From the NCBI GenBank assembly GCA_945787555.1, contig CALZJG010000111.1, forward strand, positions 1 through 56,195: a stretch of 56,195 nt of DNA. Reading direction: 5' to 3'. Of the stretch, positions 11,346 to 20,106 are shown one piece after another. A program made the translations under genes and the position numbers. This DNA is from an uncultured Chromatiaceae bacterium (GTDB lineage: Bacteria; Pseudomonadota; Gammaproteobacteria; DRLM01). Within the stretch, counting starts at the first letter, position 1, and each line of letters starts with the position of its first letter. The notes beneath the pieces were generated by a model. It had not been told where the DNA came from and ran no database searches. It saw only the letters and a list, made by a program, of their open reading frames with translations.

Positions 11346-14300
11346 TCACGCCGCTTCTTTGACCGCAAGCATCTCCAATAATTTTTCGACGGTTTGCATG
11401 CGTGCCTCGCGATCATCTAAGTTCATGCTGAAGCGCAGTTTGTCTTGACCGTCGAGCTTGTAGATTTTCGCTTGGGTTTGGATCAAACGTATGATCACGG
11501 TGGGGTCGACATTGGGTTCACGATCGAAGATCAAACGCCCGCCTTGCGGACCGGCCTCGATTTTACGCACGCCCAACGCTTGCGCCTTGAGTTTGAGTTC
11601 GGTGACGCGGAACAGATTCTTGGCGGCCTCGGGTAGCAAGCCGAAGCGGTCGATCATTTCCACTTGCAGTTCGCGCAGCGCTTCGTCGTTCTCGGCGCTG
11701 GCGATGCGCTTATACATCACCAAACGGCTGTGCACGTCGGGCAGATAGTCATCGGGTATCAGCGCGGGTAGGTGCATATCCACTTCGGCGCCGTGACGCA
11801 GCGGTTGATCGAGTTCGGGTTGTTTGCCGGATTTGAGCGCATTCACCGCGCGTTCCAACAATTGCGTGTATAAGGTGTAGCCGATCTCGTGCATCTGACC
11901 GCTTTGATCCTCGCCCAAGAGTTCACCAGCGCCGCGGATCTCCAGATCATGGGTGGCGAGCGTGAAGCCGGCGCCTAAGTCCTCCAGTGATTCGATGGCC
12001 TCCAGACGTTTGATCGCATCCGCCGTCATGAGCTTGCGTGGCGGCGCGATGAGATAGGCGTAGGCTTGGTGATAGGAGCGTCCGACGCGACCGCGCAGCT
12101 GATGCAGCTGCGCCAGCCCGAATTTGTCGGCGCGGTTAATGATCATGGTGTTGGCGTTGGGGATGTCGATGCCAGTTTCGATGATGGTGGTGCAGATCAG
12201 CACGTTGAAGCGGTGGTGATAGAAATCCAGCATCACTTGTTCCAGCTCACGCTCGCGCATCTGGCCGTGGGCGAAACGCACGCGCGCCTCGGGGATCAAC
12301 TCGCTCAATTCTCGGGCGATCTTCTCAATACTCTTGACTTCGTTGTGCAGAAAGTACACTTGACCGCCACGCTTGATTTCACGCAAACAGGCTTCGTAGA
12401 TCAGCGCTTTGTCCCATTCGCGCACGAAGGTCTTGATGGCCAGGCGCTTGATCGGCGGGGTAGCGATGATGGATAAATCACGCAACCCCGACATCGCCAT
12501 GTTGAGCGTGCGCGGGATGGGCGTCGCGGTGAGCGTGAGCACATCGACTTGCGCGCGCAGGCTCTTGAACTGTTCTTTCTGACGCACGCCGAAACGGTGT
12601 TCTTCGTCGATGATGACTAGGCCGAGACGTTTGAACTGCACGCTAGGCTGTAAGAGCTTGTGGGTGCCGATGACGATGTCGATGGTACCCGCTTGCAAGC
12701 CCTGCAACACTTCCTCCTGTTGCTTGGCGGCGCGAAACCGCGACAGGCTTTCCACGCGCACCGGCCAATCGGCGAAACGGTCCTTGAAATTCTGATAGTG
12801 CTGCTGCGCCAACAGGGTCGTGGGGACCAACACCGCGACTTGTTTGCCGCCATGCGTGGCGAGAAACGCGGCGCGCATGGCCACCTCGGTTTTGCCGAAA
12901 CCCACGTCGCCGCACACCAAGCGGTCCATGGGTTGCGACTTGCTCAAATCGGCGATCACGGTTTCTATCGTTTCTTCTTGATCGGGCGTTTCCTCGAAGG
13001 GGAAGCCGGCGGCGAAGCTGCGATAGTGGAGATCGGGCGCGAGGAAAGCATGGCCCTGGCGGGCGGCGCGGCGCGCGTAAATATCGAGCAGTTCCGCCGC
13101 CACATCCCGCACTTGTTCTGCGGCCTTGCGCTTGGCCTTGGCCCATAGCTCGGAGCCGAGTTTGTGCAGGGGCGCTTGTTCCGGGGCGGCGCCTGAGTAA
13201 CGACCGATGAGATGCAGCGAGGAAACCGGCACGTAGAGTTTATCGCCACCGGAATATTCGATGGTGATGAACTCAGTGGGGATGCCGTCGACAGTCAGAC
13301 TCTGCATGCCGAGATAGCGGCCCACGCCGTGGTCCTCGTGCACCACCGGTGCGCCCGGATTCAACTCCGTGAGGTCGCGGATGATGTTTTCGGTTTCGCG
13401 GCTGCGGCGTTTGCGGCGTCGACTCTGCAGCGCCACGGCACCGTAGAGCTGTGCTTCGCTGATGACGGCCAGCGGTGGATCTTCGCACAACAGACCCTGC
13501 TCCAGCGCCGCCACGGTAACGCCGAGGCGCGTTTCAGCTTCGTGAAACGCGCGCCAAGTTTCGTACACAGTGGGCTGCAGATCGTTACCGTGCAAAATAT
13601 CGAGTAAGGTTTCGCGTCGTCCCGCGGTTTCCGCCGCGAACAACACGCGGCCGGGGAATTCATCGATGAAGTGCAACAGGGCGGCGGCGGGTTGTTCCGC
13701 GCGGGCATTGATGGTCAATGGCGGCGGCGGTTGGGTGGCGTAGCTCTGGGTGGTTGAACTGTCATCCTCGGAATAGGAGAGTACGCTGATGCGGGCGTAG
13801 CGGGAGTGCGCGGCGTCGATTTCCACGGGCGGTAGGAATGCACGTTCCGGCGCCAGCAGCGGTCGTTGCATGTCATGACGCAATGCTTCGAAACGGGCGC
13901 CAACTTCGTTCCAATATTGTTCCGCGGCCTCGACGCAGCCCGACGTGGTGACGAGCAGGCTGGAGGCGGGCAGATAATCATACAGTTGCTCGGTGCGTTC
14001 GAAGAACAAGGGCAGATAGTATTCGACTCCGGGTGTGGCATTGCCGTCGCTAACGCCACGATAGATGACGCTGTTCTGCGGATTGCCCTCGAACATTTCG
14101 CGATAAGCTTGGCGAAACCGCGTAATGGCATCCTCGGTAAGCGGAAATTCTCGCGCCGGCAACAAACGGATGCGTTCGACATTATCGAGCGAACGCTGGG
14201 TCTCGGGATCGAAGGTGCGGATGCTGTCCACCTCTTGGTCGAAGAGGTCGATGCGGTAAGGCTGGGTGCTGCCCATAGGATAGAGATCGAGCAAACTGCC

Positions 14301-14837
14301 GCGCACCGCGAACTCGCCGTGTTCCATGACTTGCGCCACGCAGCGGTAGCCGGCGTGTTCCAGGCGCACCCGCATGCCGTCCAAATCCAGGCTCTCGCCC
14401 ACTCCTAACATCAGGCTGTGGGCCTGCAAATAACTGCGCGGCGCGAGGCGGTGCATGAGCGTGGCTATCGGCACCACGACGACGCCCCGGCTCAGCGTGG
14501 GCAGCTGATAAAGCGTGGTCAGGCGTTGCGAGATGATGTCCTGGTGCGGGGAGAACATGTCATAGGGCAGAGTTTCCCAGTCGGGGAAGGTGAGCACCGG
14601 TAAGTCGTCGCCGAGGAAGAAGCGCAGCTCGATCTCGAGGCGCGTGGCTTCGGGCATATCGGCGCAGACCAGCAGCAACGGACCGTCATGCGCGCGTGCG
14701 GCCATGCTGGCCGCCAAGCTCAAACCGCTGCCGTGCAGCCGGGCCCAACGAATCTCTCCGCCAATTTTTTTGGGCAGTCGTGGGTGAAACGGGGTAGCCG
14801 CCGTGGCGGAGTGGCTGTTGAGTGTGGTGTGACTCAT
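11346..14837 (-). CDS. mfd: Transcription-repair coupling factor Mfd
   Basis: A 1163-residue ATP-dependent DNA translocase that removes RNA polymerase stalled at lesions and recruits UvrA. Length matches the family (about 1150). The UvrB-homology module is N-terminal, followed by the RNA polymerase interaction (CarD-like) domain with HEDHGVGRYLGM. The RecG-like motor has Walker A GDVGFGKT (643-650), DEEH (744-747), TATPIPRT and QLRGRVGRS. The C-terminal D7 autoinhibitory domain follows. It is transcribed alone. Its functional partner uvrB lies 3 kb away on the other strand. Confidence 0.97.
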   Translation of the reverse strand: MSHTTLNSHSATAATPFHPRLPKKIGGEIRWARLHGSGLSLAASMAARAHDGPLLLVCADMPEATRLEIELRFFLGDDLPVLTFPDWETLPYDMFSPHQDIISQRLTTLYQLPTLSRGVVVVPIATLMHRLAPRSYLQAHSLMLGVGESLDLDGMRVRLEHAGYRCVAQVMEHGEFAVRGSLLDLYPMGSTQPYRIDLFDQEVDSIRTFDPETQRSLDNVERIRLLPAREFPLTEDAITRFRQAYREMFEGNPQNSVIYRGVSDGNATPGVEYYLPLFFERTEQLYDYLPASSLLVTTSGCVEAAEQYWNEVGARFEALRHDMQRPLLAPERAFLPPVEIDAAHSRYARISVLSYSEDDSSTTQSYATQPPPPLTINARAEQPAAALLHFIDEFPGRVLFAAETAGRRETLLDILHGNDLQPTVYETWRAFHEAETRLGVTVAALEQGLLCEDPPLAVISEAQLYGAVALQSRRRKRRSRETENIIRDLTELNPGAPVVHEDHGVGRYLGMQSLTVDGIPTEFITIEYSGGDKLYVPVSSLHLIGRYSGAAPEQAPLHKLGSELWAKAKRKAAEQVRDVAAELLDIYARRAARQGHAFLAPDLHYRSFAAGFPFEETPDQEETIETVIADLSKSQPMDRLVCGDVGFGKTEVAMRAAFLATHGGKQVAVLVPTTLLAQQHYQNFKDRFADWPVRVESLSRFRAAKQQEEVLQGLQAGTIDIVIGTHKLLQPSVQFKRLGLVIIDEEHRFGVRQKEQFKSLRAQVDVLTLTATPIPRTLNMAMSGLRDLSIIATPPIKRLAIKTFVREWDKALIYEACLREIKRGGQVYFLHNEVKSIEKIARELSELIPEARVRFAHGQMRERELEQVMLDFYHHRFNVLICTTIIETGIDIPNANTMIINRADKFGLAQLHQLRGRVGRSYHQAYAYLIAPPRKLMTADAIKRLEAIESLEDLGAGFTLATHDLEIRGAGELLGEDQSGQMHEIGYTLYTQLLERAVNALKSGKQPELDQPLRHGAEVDMHLPALIPDDYLPDVHSRLVMYKRIASAENDEALRELQVEMIDRFGLLPEAAKNLFRVTELKLKAQALGVRKIEAGPQGGRLIFDREPNVDPTVIIRLIQTQAKIYKLDGQDKLRFSMNLDDREARMQTVEKLLEMLAVKEAA

Positions 14838-15229
14838 GCTGTCTTACTATGAATATTTACCTACTCATCAGGCTTGAGAGCTTTTCACCCCCTCTCCCGC
14901 CAGCGAGGAGAGCGCAGCGAGGGGGCGTAGCCGTCGGAGTGCGGGCCAATCTATCTGCTTTTTTCCTGCTCCCCCTCTCCCGCACGCGGGAGAGGGACGG
15001 GGTGAGGGCTTCAAATCAAACTCTACACTTCGAGGGTCATCGTCTTCTTTCCGATCTCCCGCCCCCGAACTACCGATGGTCTTCCCGCCTCACCCCGCCT
15101 GCGCGAGTGGGGACCCTGTATGCCACCGCATCAAACCATGCGGGGTCGCCTATGTGGCTTAACGTAATGTGAGTCGAGTGCGCGAGGAGGGCGAATTATC
15201 GCACAGGACGCATCGGTCCGCATGCGGTC
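14838..15229. other. Intergenic region rich in palindromic repeats, between mfd and smr
   Basis: No gene is supported. It contains the CCCTCTCCC-type repeats described at 14888-15012. A third diverged C-rich/G-rich pair lies near 15089-15113. A 116-codon plus-strand frame crosses it, but it is repeat sequence without codon-usage support. Confidence 0.6.
14888..15012. repeat. REP-like palindromic repeat pair (CCCTCTCCC..GGGAGAGGG)
   Basis: Two related copies. The second is a near-perfect palindrome: 14973-14983 pairs with 14986-14996 (CCCTCTCCCGC/GCGGGAGAGGG), flanked by GACGGGGTGAGGG. The first copy (14888-14925) is an imperfect version of the same C-rich/G-rich dyad. Elements of this form are widespread in proteobacterial intergenic DNA. 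Confidence 0.65.
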
Positions 15230-15805
15230 TTAGCGACTTTTCAGCAATACATGTACCGCACCCGTGCCACCGTCCACGGGACGGGCCGAGCAGTAGGCAA
15301 GCACGGCCTCGCAGTGGCTGAGCCAGCGATCGAGCTTGCCCTTGAGTACCGGGCGACCTTGGCGCGAGTTCAAGCCCTTGCCGTGGATGATGCGCACACA
15401 ACATTGGCTGCGTGTGCGTGCTGCATCGAGAAAATCGGCCACGGCACGATGGGCTAGCGGGACGGTCAGGCCGTGCAAGTCTAGTTCCGCCGTAACGCTG
15501 TAATGGCCGCGGCGCAGCTTGCGCAACACGGTATGCTGCATGCCGGGACGGGCATAACTCAATTCCTCGCCGGTCTCGAGTTCGGCCGGATCGAGGTCGC
15601 CGCCGAGCATCTCCTCGCGCAGGAGGGCGCGCTCACGTTGGCTGTGATGCGGGATCGGGGCGGGGCGGCGGGGCGCCGCTTCGGTACGCTGATGGCGCAC
15701 GGGATTGACCTTGCCCACGCTGAGTCGGAACAGTTCCATGTCCTCGCTACTAATGGATGGCTTGCGACGCATGCGGAATAACCGGCATTTTTGGCTCACG
15801 GCCAT
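15230..15805 (-). CDS. Smr-domain protein (SmrA/SmrB-like)
   Basis: A 191-residue protein with a C-terminal Smr domain. LDLHG (108-112), HGKG (141-144) and the closing ARPVDGGTGAVHVLL are family signatures; the N-terminal 80 residues are basic and probably extended. Smr domains are nucleases related to the MutS2 C terminus. In E. coli SmrB cleaves mRNA at collided ribosomes; whether this paralogue does so is not shown. The ATG at 15805 has a G-rich site 8 nt upstream. It is divergent from tRNA-Asn. Confidence 0.85.
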   Translation of the reverse strand: MAVSQKCRLFRMRRKPSISSEDMELFRLSVGKVNPVRHQRTEAAPRRPAPIPHHSQRERALLREEMLGGDLDPAELETGEELSYARPGMQHTVLRKLRRGHYSVTAELDLHGLTVPLAHRAVADFLDAARTRSQCCVRIIHGKGLNSRQGRPVLKGKLDRWLSHCEAVLAYCSARPVDGGTGAVHVLLKSR

Positions 15806-15825
15806 GATAACAGACCCCCACTCTA

Positions 15826-15854
15826 TTGACCGAACCGGTGGCGCTGAGTACCAT
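15826..15854 (+). promoter_or_regulatory. Probable sigma-70 promoter of tRNA-Asn
   Basis: TTGACC (15826-15831), a 17-bp spacer, then TACCAT (15849-15854), followed by a GC-rich discriminator (ACGCGCC), typical of stable-RNA promoters. It lies 23 nt before the mature tRNA 5' end. Confidence 0.6.
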
Positions 15855-15877
15855 ACGCGCCTGCCGTGCTACACGAA

Positions 15878-15953
15878 TCCCCAGTAGCTCAGTTGGTAGA
15901 GCAGGTGACTGTTAATCACCGGGTCCGTGGTTCGAGTCCGCGCTGGGGAGCCA
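15878..15953 (+). tRNA. tRNA-Asn (anticodon GTT)
   Basis: Full cloverleaf: acceptor TCCCCAG/CTGGGGA (15878-15884 with 15943-15949), D-loop with AGTTGGTAGA, anticodon loop CTGTTAA giving GTT, T-arm with TTCGAGT, discriminator G and encoded CCA. 76 nt. Confidence 0.97.
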
Positions 15954-15962
15954 TAATCGAGA

Positions 15963-15999
15963 AAGCCGCCGCATTGTATTAATGCGACGGCTTTTTTTC
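15963..15999 (+). terminator. Intrinsic terminator of tRNA-Asn
   Basis: A 12-position stem with one C-A mismatch (15964-15975 with 15981-15992, loop GTATT), followed by seven T. It starts 10 nt after the tRNA CCA end. Confidence 0.9.
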
Positions 16000-16036
16000 G
16001 CTACCCAATCCTAGTCTCAACGCTTGCAAGGACGTT

Positions 16037-16579
16037 TCAGCAGCCAGGGGTGCCGCCTTTCTGCAAGTAAGCCCGCCCGGCGTTGTTGATGCGTACGAGG
16101 CGGTCGTCAACCACGCTATCACTATCGCAAAAGGTGATGGTGAGGTTGCTGCCGGGAGTGCGGCCATCACTAGTGATCGCAATTTGTGTTGTGCCGCCGC
16201 TGGTCGCCTCGAAGCGTGAGGCGAGCGCTGGATTGGCGGATAGCAGTACATCGCCGCTGGAGGCGCTCCCATCGCCGTTGGCGTCGGCGACGGTTATCCA
16301 GCCTTGATGCCAATTCACCCCGCCGGTGCAGTTGATGTTATCGGTGCTGGGACACACAATGGTGCGTTGGTGGCGCTTCGCCGCCTCGGAGCGGGCGTTG
16401 TAATAGGCGGCGAGGAAGTTGTTGACCTCGGTGCTCATCTGGTTGCTGGCGATGAAGTCGCGCAGTGAGGGAACGGCCATGCTCAACAATATCGCCGCCA
16501 CCGTCATCGCGACCATGGCCTCCACCAAGGTCAGGCCTCGTTGGTTGTGACTCAGCGCTGTGCGTGGGTGGGTGGTCAT
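16037..16579 (-). CDS. Type IV pilin-like protein, GspH/FimT family
   Basis: A 180-residue minor pseudopilin. A class III prepilin signal is clear: cleavage after Gly15, then LTLVEAMVAM with Glu at mature position 5 and a hydrophobic N-terminal helix. The rest is the GspH/FimT beta-rich domain, with Cys pairs at CPSTDNINC and a Cys-ending tail. These proteins act as initiating minor pilins in type IV pili or type II secretion. It stands alone, with no other pilin genes nearby, so it is probably an orphan FimT-type protein. It is 27 nt downstream of the aminotransferase and may be cotranscribed. Confidence 0.88.
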   Translation of the reverse strand: MTTHPRTALSHNQRGLTLVEAMVAMTVAAILLSMAVPSLRDFIASNQMSTEVNNFLAAYYNARSEAAKRHQRTIVCPSTDNINCTGGVNWHQGWITVADANGDGSASSGDVLLSANPALASRFEATSGGTTQIAITSDGRTPGSNLTITFCDSDSVVDDRLVRINNAGRAYLQKGGTPGC

Positions 16580-16606
16580 AGTTTCTTCCAGTGTTAGGCT
16601 CGCTGC

Positions 16607-17794
16607 TTACTTTTTTAGCAGATTCTTCAGGCGTCGCAAGGCCTCGCGTAGCGTGTCAATGTCGGTGGCGAAGGACAGGCGCAGATAGCCCGCCGCTCCA
16701 AAGGCTGAGCCGGGGACCAATGCCACGCCGGCCTCGGCAAGGAGGTGTTCGGCCAGCCCCACGTCGTCGGCAATGCCTTCGAGGCGGGCGATCAGCTCGC
16801 GCACATCGGCGAAGCAGTAAAATGTGCCCTGGCCGGGGATGCAATGCACGCCGGCGATGCTGTTCACCTCGCCGACCACGAAATCATGGCGTTGCTTGAA
16901 GACCATGCTCATGCGCGTGATAAAGGACTGATCGCCTTCCAGCGCCGCCTGGGCCGCCACCTGTGATATCGAGGTCGGGTTGGAAGTGCTTTGCGATTGC
17001 ACGTTCTGCATGGCTTCGATGAGCGGCTGCGGGCCGGCGGCGTAACCGATGCGCCAGCCGGTCATGGAATAGGCCTTGGACACGCCGTTCATTACGATGG
17101 TACGTGCGTAGAGGTCGGGGCAGGCCATGAGAATGTTGCTGAACGGTTCGTCCGACCACAGGATGTGCTCGTACATGTCGTCGGTGGCCACCAGGATCTT
17201 GGGGTGGCGGCGCAACACTTCGCCCAGCGCCGCCAGCTCGGCGCGACTATAGGCCGTGCCGGTGGGATTGGAGGGGCTGTTGATGATCACCAGCCGGGTC
17301 ATGGGCGTGATGGCGGCCTCCAACTGCGCGGGCGTGAGCTTGAAGCGTTGTTCGATGCCAGCGTAGATCACCACCGGCACCCCGTCCGCTAGCAACACGA
17401 TATCGGGATAGGATACCCAATAGGGGGCGGGGATAATGACCTCGTCGCCAGGATTGAGCAGTGCTTGCGCCAGGTTGAAGAAGCTTTGCTTGCCGCCCAC
17501 CGACACCAGCACTTGCGCGGGGCTGTATTGCAAGCCGTTGTCGCGTTCGAACTTGGCGACGACGGCGCGCTTTAGCTCCGGCGTGCCGCCCACAGCGGTG
17601 TACTTGGTGAAGCCGGCACGAATGGCGTCGATGGCGGCTTGTTTGATATGGTCGGGGGTGTCGAAGTCCGGCTCACCCGCCCCCAGCGCGATGATGTCCT
17701 TGCCCGAGGCGCGTAAGGCGGCCGCGCGGGCGGTGACGGCAAGGGTAGGGGACGGCTTGATGCGCTGAACACGGTTTGATAATTGCACGTCCAA
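16607..17794 (-). CDS. Pyridoxal phosphate aspartate aminotransferase (class Ib)
   Basis: A 395-residue cytosolic fold-type I aminotransferase interconverting aspartate and oxaloacetate with glutamate/2-oxoglutarate. The PLP Lys is K240 in NGVSKAYSMTGWRIGY. SPSNPTG (173-179) holds the cofactor-binding Asn, and the N-terminal GAGEPDFDTP segment is typical of the subgroup that may also take prephenate. Length is normal. The start lies 68 bp from the divergent uvrB start. Confidence 0.9.
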   Translation of the reverse strand: MDVQLSNRVQRIKPSPTLAVTARAAALRASGKDIIALGAGEPDFDTPDHIKQAAIDAIRAGFTKYTAVGGTPELKRAVVAKFERDNGLQYSPAQVLVSVGGKQSFFNLAQALLNPGDEVIIPAPYWVSYPDIVLLADGVPVVIYAGIEQRFKLTPAQLEAAITPMTRLVIINSPSNPTGTAYSRAELAALGEVLRRHPKILVATDDMYEHILWSDEPFSNILMACPDLYARTIVMNGVSKAYSMTGWRIGYAAGPQPLIEAMQNVQSQSTSNPTSISQVAAQAALEGDQSFITRMSMVFKQRHDFVVGEVNSIAGVHCIPGQGTFYCFADVRELIARLEGIADDVGLAEHLLAEAGVALVPGSAFGAAGYLRLSFATDIDTLREALRRLKNLLKK

Positions 17795-17862
17795 CTCGAT
17801 TTCCCGGTTGTGATAGTCAAGACCCCTAAGTTTACTAGATTGCCGCCCCGCACAGAATCCCC

Positions 17863-19884
17863 ATGACCAGAAGCTTTGAAATTTCTACTACATTTGCGCC
17901 GGCGGGCGACCAGCCCGAGGCCATCCGCCAACTGGTGGCTGGCTTACAGGAGGGTTTGGCTGGCCAGACCCTGCTGGGGGTGACCGGCTCGGGCAAGACG
18001 TACACGATCGCCAACGTGGTACAGCACGTTCAGCGTCCGGCCTTGATTCTGGCGCCCAACAAGACCCTGGCGGCGCAGTTGTACGGTGAGATGAAGGAGT
18101 TCTTTCCCCGCAACGCGGTGGAATACTTCGTTTCCTATTACGACTACTACCAGCCCGAGGCCTATGTGCCGTCCTCCGATACCTATATCGAGAAAGACGC
18201 GTCTATCAACGAACACATCGAACAGATGCGACTCTCGGCGACCAAGGCCATCATGGAACGGCCGGACGTCATCATCGTCGCCACGGTCTCGTGCATCTAC
18301 GGCTTGGGCGACCCCGACGCTTACATGAGTATGCTGCTGCATCTCTCACGCGGTGAAATCGTCGATCAGCGTGATATTCTGCGCCGTCTCGCCGAGTTGC
18401 AATACACGCGCAATGACGTCGAATTGCGCCGTGCCACCTACCGGGTGCGCGGCGAAGTGATCGACATTTATCCGGCTGATTCCGAAGCCGAAGCGGTGCG
18501 GGTGGAATTGTTCGACGACGAAATCGAGAACATCAGCCAATTTGACCCCCTCACCGGCGAGGTGCTGCGCAAGCTGCCGCGCATCACCATCTATCCGAAG
18601 AGCCATTATGTAACCCCGCGCGATCGGGTGTTGGCGGCGGTGGAGCGCATCAAGGACGAACTGAAGGAGCGCCTGGCGCAGTTGCGCCAGGCCAGTAAAT
18701 TGGTCGAGGCCCAGCGTTTGGAAGAGCGCACGCGCTTGGACATCGAAATGCTGGTGGAGCTGGGCCATTGCCCCGGTATCGAAAATTATTCGCGCCATCT
18801 CGCCGGCCGAAACGCGGGGGAGCCGCCGGCGACGTTGTTCGACTACCTGCCGCCCAATGCGCTCCTGGTGATCGACGAAAGCCATGTGACGCTGCCGCAG
18901 TTGGGTGCTATGTACAAAGGTGACCGCTCGCGCAAGGAAAACCTGGTGCAGTATGGGTTTCGTCTGCCTTCGGCGATGGATAACCGGCCGCTGCGATTCG
19001 AGGAGTTCGAGCAGCGTCGCCCGCAAACGATCTTCGTGTCCGCCACCCCGGCGCCCTACGAATTCGAGCATTCGGATCAGGTGGCGGAACAAGTGGTGCG
19101 TCCCACCGGGTTGGTGGACCCGCAAATCATCATCCGCCCGGCCGGCACCCAGGTCGACGATCTGCTCTCCGAAGTGCGCCTCCGGGTGGCGGTGGGCGAA
19201 CGCGTGCTGGTGACTACCCTCACTAAACGGATGGCCGAGGACTTGTCCGATTATCTCAACGAGCACGAGGTGCGGGTGCGTTATTTACACTCGGACATCG
19301 AAACCGTGGAGCGGGTGGAAATCATACGCGATCTGCGTCTGGGCAAGTTCGACGTGCTGGTAGGCATCAATCTATTGCGTGAGGGTTTGGACATTCCGGA
19401 AGTGTCGTTGGTGGCAATACTGGATGCCGACAAGGAGGGCTTCTTGCGCTCCGAGCGGTCGCTGATCCAGACCATCGGCCGCGCCGCTCGCCACCTCAGT
19501 GGTACGGCCATTTTGTACGCCGACAACATTACTGGCTCCATGCGCCGCGCCATCGACGAAACCGAACGGCGCCGCAACAAGCAAATCGCCCATAACCAAG
19601 CCCATGGCATCACCCCGCGTTCGATACAGAAAGCCGTGGCGGACATTATGGAAGCGGCCCATCCCGGGGCGCCGGACACGCCGCGCCATTACGCCAAGGT
19701 GGCGGAACAGATGGCCGAGTACGCGGCCCTGACGCCGGACAAGTTGGCGCAGAAGATCAAGCAGCTCGAACAGCGTATGTACGAGCACGCCCGCAACCTG
19801 GATTTCGAGGAAGCGGCCCGCACCCGCGATGAGATTCGTCGCCTGCAGGAGGGCTCCTTCAAACTGCCCGAGGCGGCCGACTAG
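17863..19884 (+). CDS. uvrB: UvrABC excinuclease subunit B
   Basis: A 673-residue damage-verifying subunit of nucleotide excision repair. Walker A GVTGSGKT (39-46) and the Tyr-rich beta-hairpin ([21 protein letters not shown], about 92-112) that clamps DNA are intact. Helicase motifs ([20 protein letters not shown]) and a C-terminal UVR coiled-coil that contacts UvrC are also present. I see no CTGT-N8-ACAG LexA box in the 68-bp upstream gap, so SOS control is not evident. tRNA-Val follows 52 nt after the stop. Confidence 0.97.
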   Translation: MTRSFEISTTFAPAGDQPEAIRQLVAGLQEGLAGQTLLGVTGSGKTYTIANVVQHVQRPALILAPNKTLAAQLYGEMKEFFPRNAVEYFVSYYDYYQPEAYVPSSDTYIEKDASINEHIEQMRLSATKAIMERPDVIIVATVSCIYGLGDPDAYMSMLLHLSRGEIVDQRDILRRLAELQYTRNDVELRRATYRVRGEVIDIYPADSEAEAVRVELFDDEIENISQFDPLTGEVLRKLPRITIYPKSHYVTPRDRVLAAVERIKDELKERLAQLRQASKLVEAQRLEERTRLDIEMLVELGHCPGIENYSRHLAGRNAGEPPATLFDYLPPNALLVIDESHVTLPQLGAMYKGDRSRKENLVQYGFRLPSAMDNRPLRFEEFEQRRPQTIFVSATPAPYEFEHSDQVAEQVVRPTGLVDPQIIIRPAGTQVDDLLSEVRLRVAVGERVLVTTLTKRMAEDLSDYLNEHEVRVRYLHSDIETVERVEIIRDLRLGKFDVLVGINLLREGLDIPEVSLVAILDADKEGFLRSERSLIQTIGRAARHLSGTAILYADNITGSMRRAIDETERRRNKQIAHNQAHGITPRSIQKAVADIMEAAHPGAPDTPRHYAKVAEQMAEYAALTPDKLAQKIKQLEQRMYEHARNLDFEEAARTRDEIRRLQEGSFKLPEAAD

Positions 19885-19890
19885 TCATGC

Positions 19891-19920
19891 TTGTTTCGCC
19901 GCGAGGCTTTATGGTATCGT
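19891..19920 (+). promoter_or_regulatory. Possible promoter of tRNA-Val
   Basis: TTGTTT (19891-19896), an 18-bp spacer, TATCGT (19915-19920), then a GC-rich discriminator (TCGCGCC). It lies 17 nt upstream of the tRNA. Matches to consensus are partial. Confidence 0.4.
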
Positions 19921-19936
19921 TCGCGCCTCTTCTTAC

Positions 19937-20013
19937 AGGCGCGTAGCTCAGTTGGTTAGAGCACCACCTTGACATGGTGGGGGTCGTTGGTTCGAGTCCA
20001 ATCGCGCCTACCA
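19937..20013 (+). tRNA. tRNA-Val (anticodon GAC)
   Basis: Acceptor AGGCGCG/CGCGCCT (19937-19943 with 20003-20009), D-arm with AGTTGGTTAGA, anticodon stem CCACC/GGTGG around TTGACAT giving GAC, TTCGAGT T-loop and encoded CCA. 77 nt. Confidence 0.97.
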
Positions 20014-20030
20014 GATTAGGGCATACGAAA

Positions 20031-20064
20031 AGAGCACTGTGCTCACACCACAGTGCTTTTTTTG
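20031..20064 (+). terminator. Intrinsic terminator of tRNA-Val
   Basis: A perfect 9-bp stem AGCACTGTG/CACAGTGCT (20033-20041 with 20049-20057, loop CTCACAC), followed by seven T. It ends 43 nt before the thrS start, so thrS needs its own promoter or regulated readthrough. Confidence 0.92.
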
Positions 20065-20106
20065 TATCATAACGACCCGGATTTTTTGCGAGCACAGGCT
20101 AGACGG

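Noticed and set aside
14822-15172. 116-codon frame between mfd and smr
   Set aside because: It runs through palindromic repeats and lacks a ribosome site and a recognisable product.
17795-17862. LexA-regulated SOS promoter for uvrB
   Set aside because: No CTGT-N8-ACAG dyad is visible in the gap.
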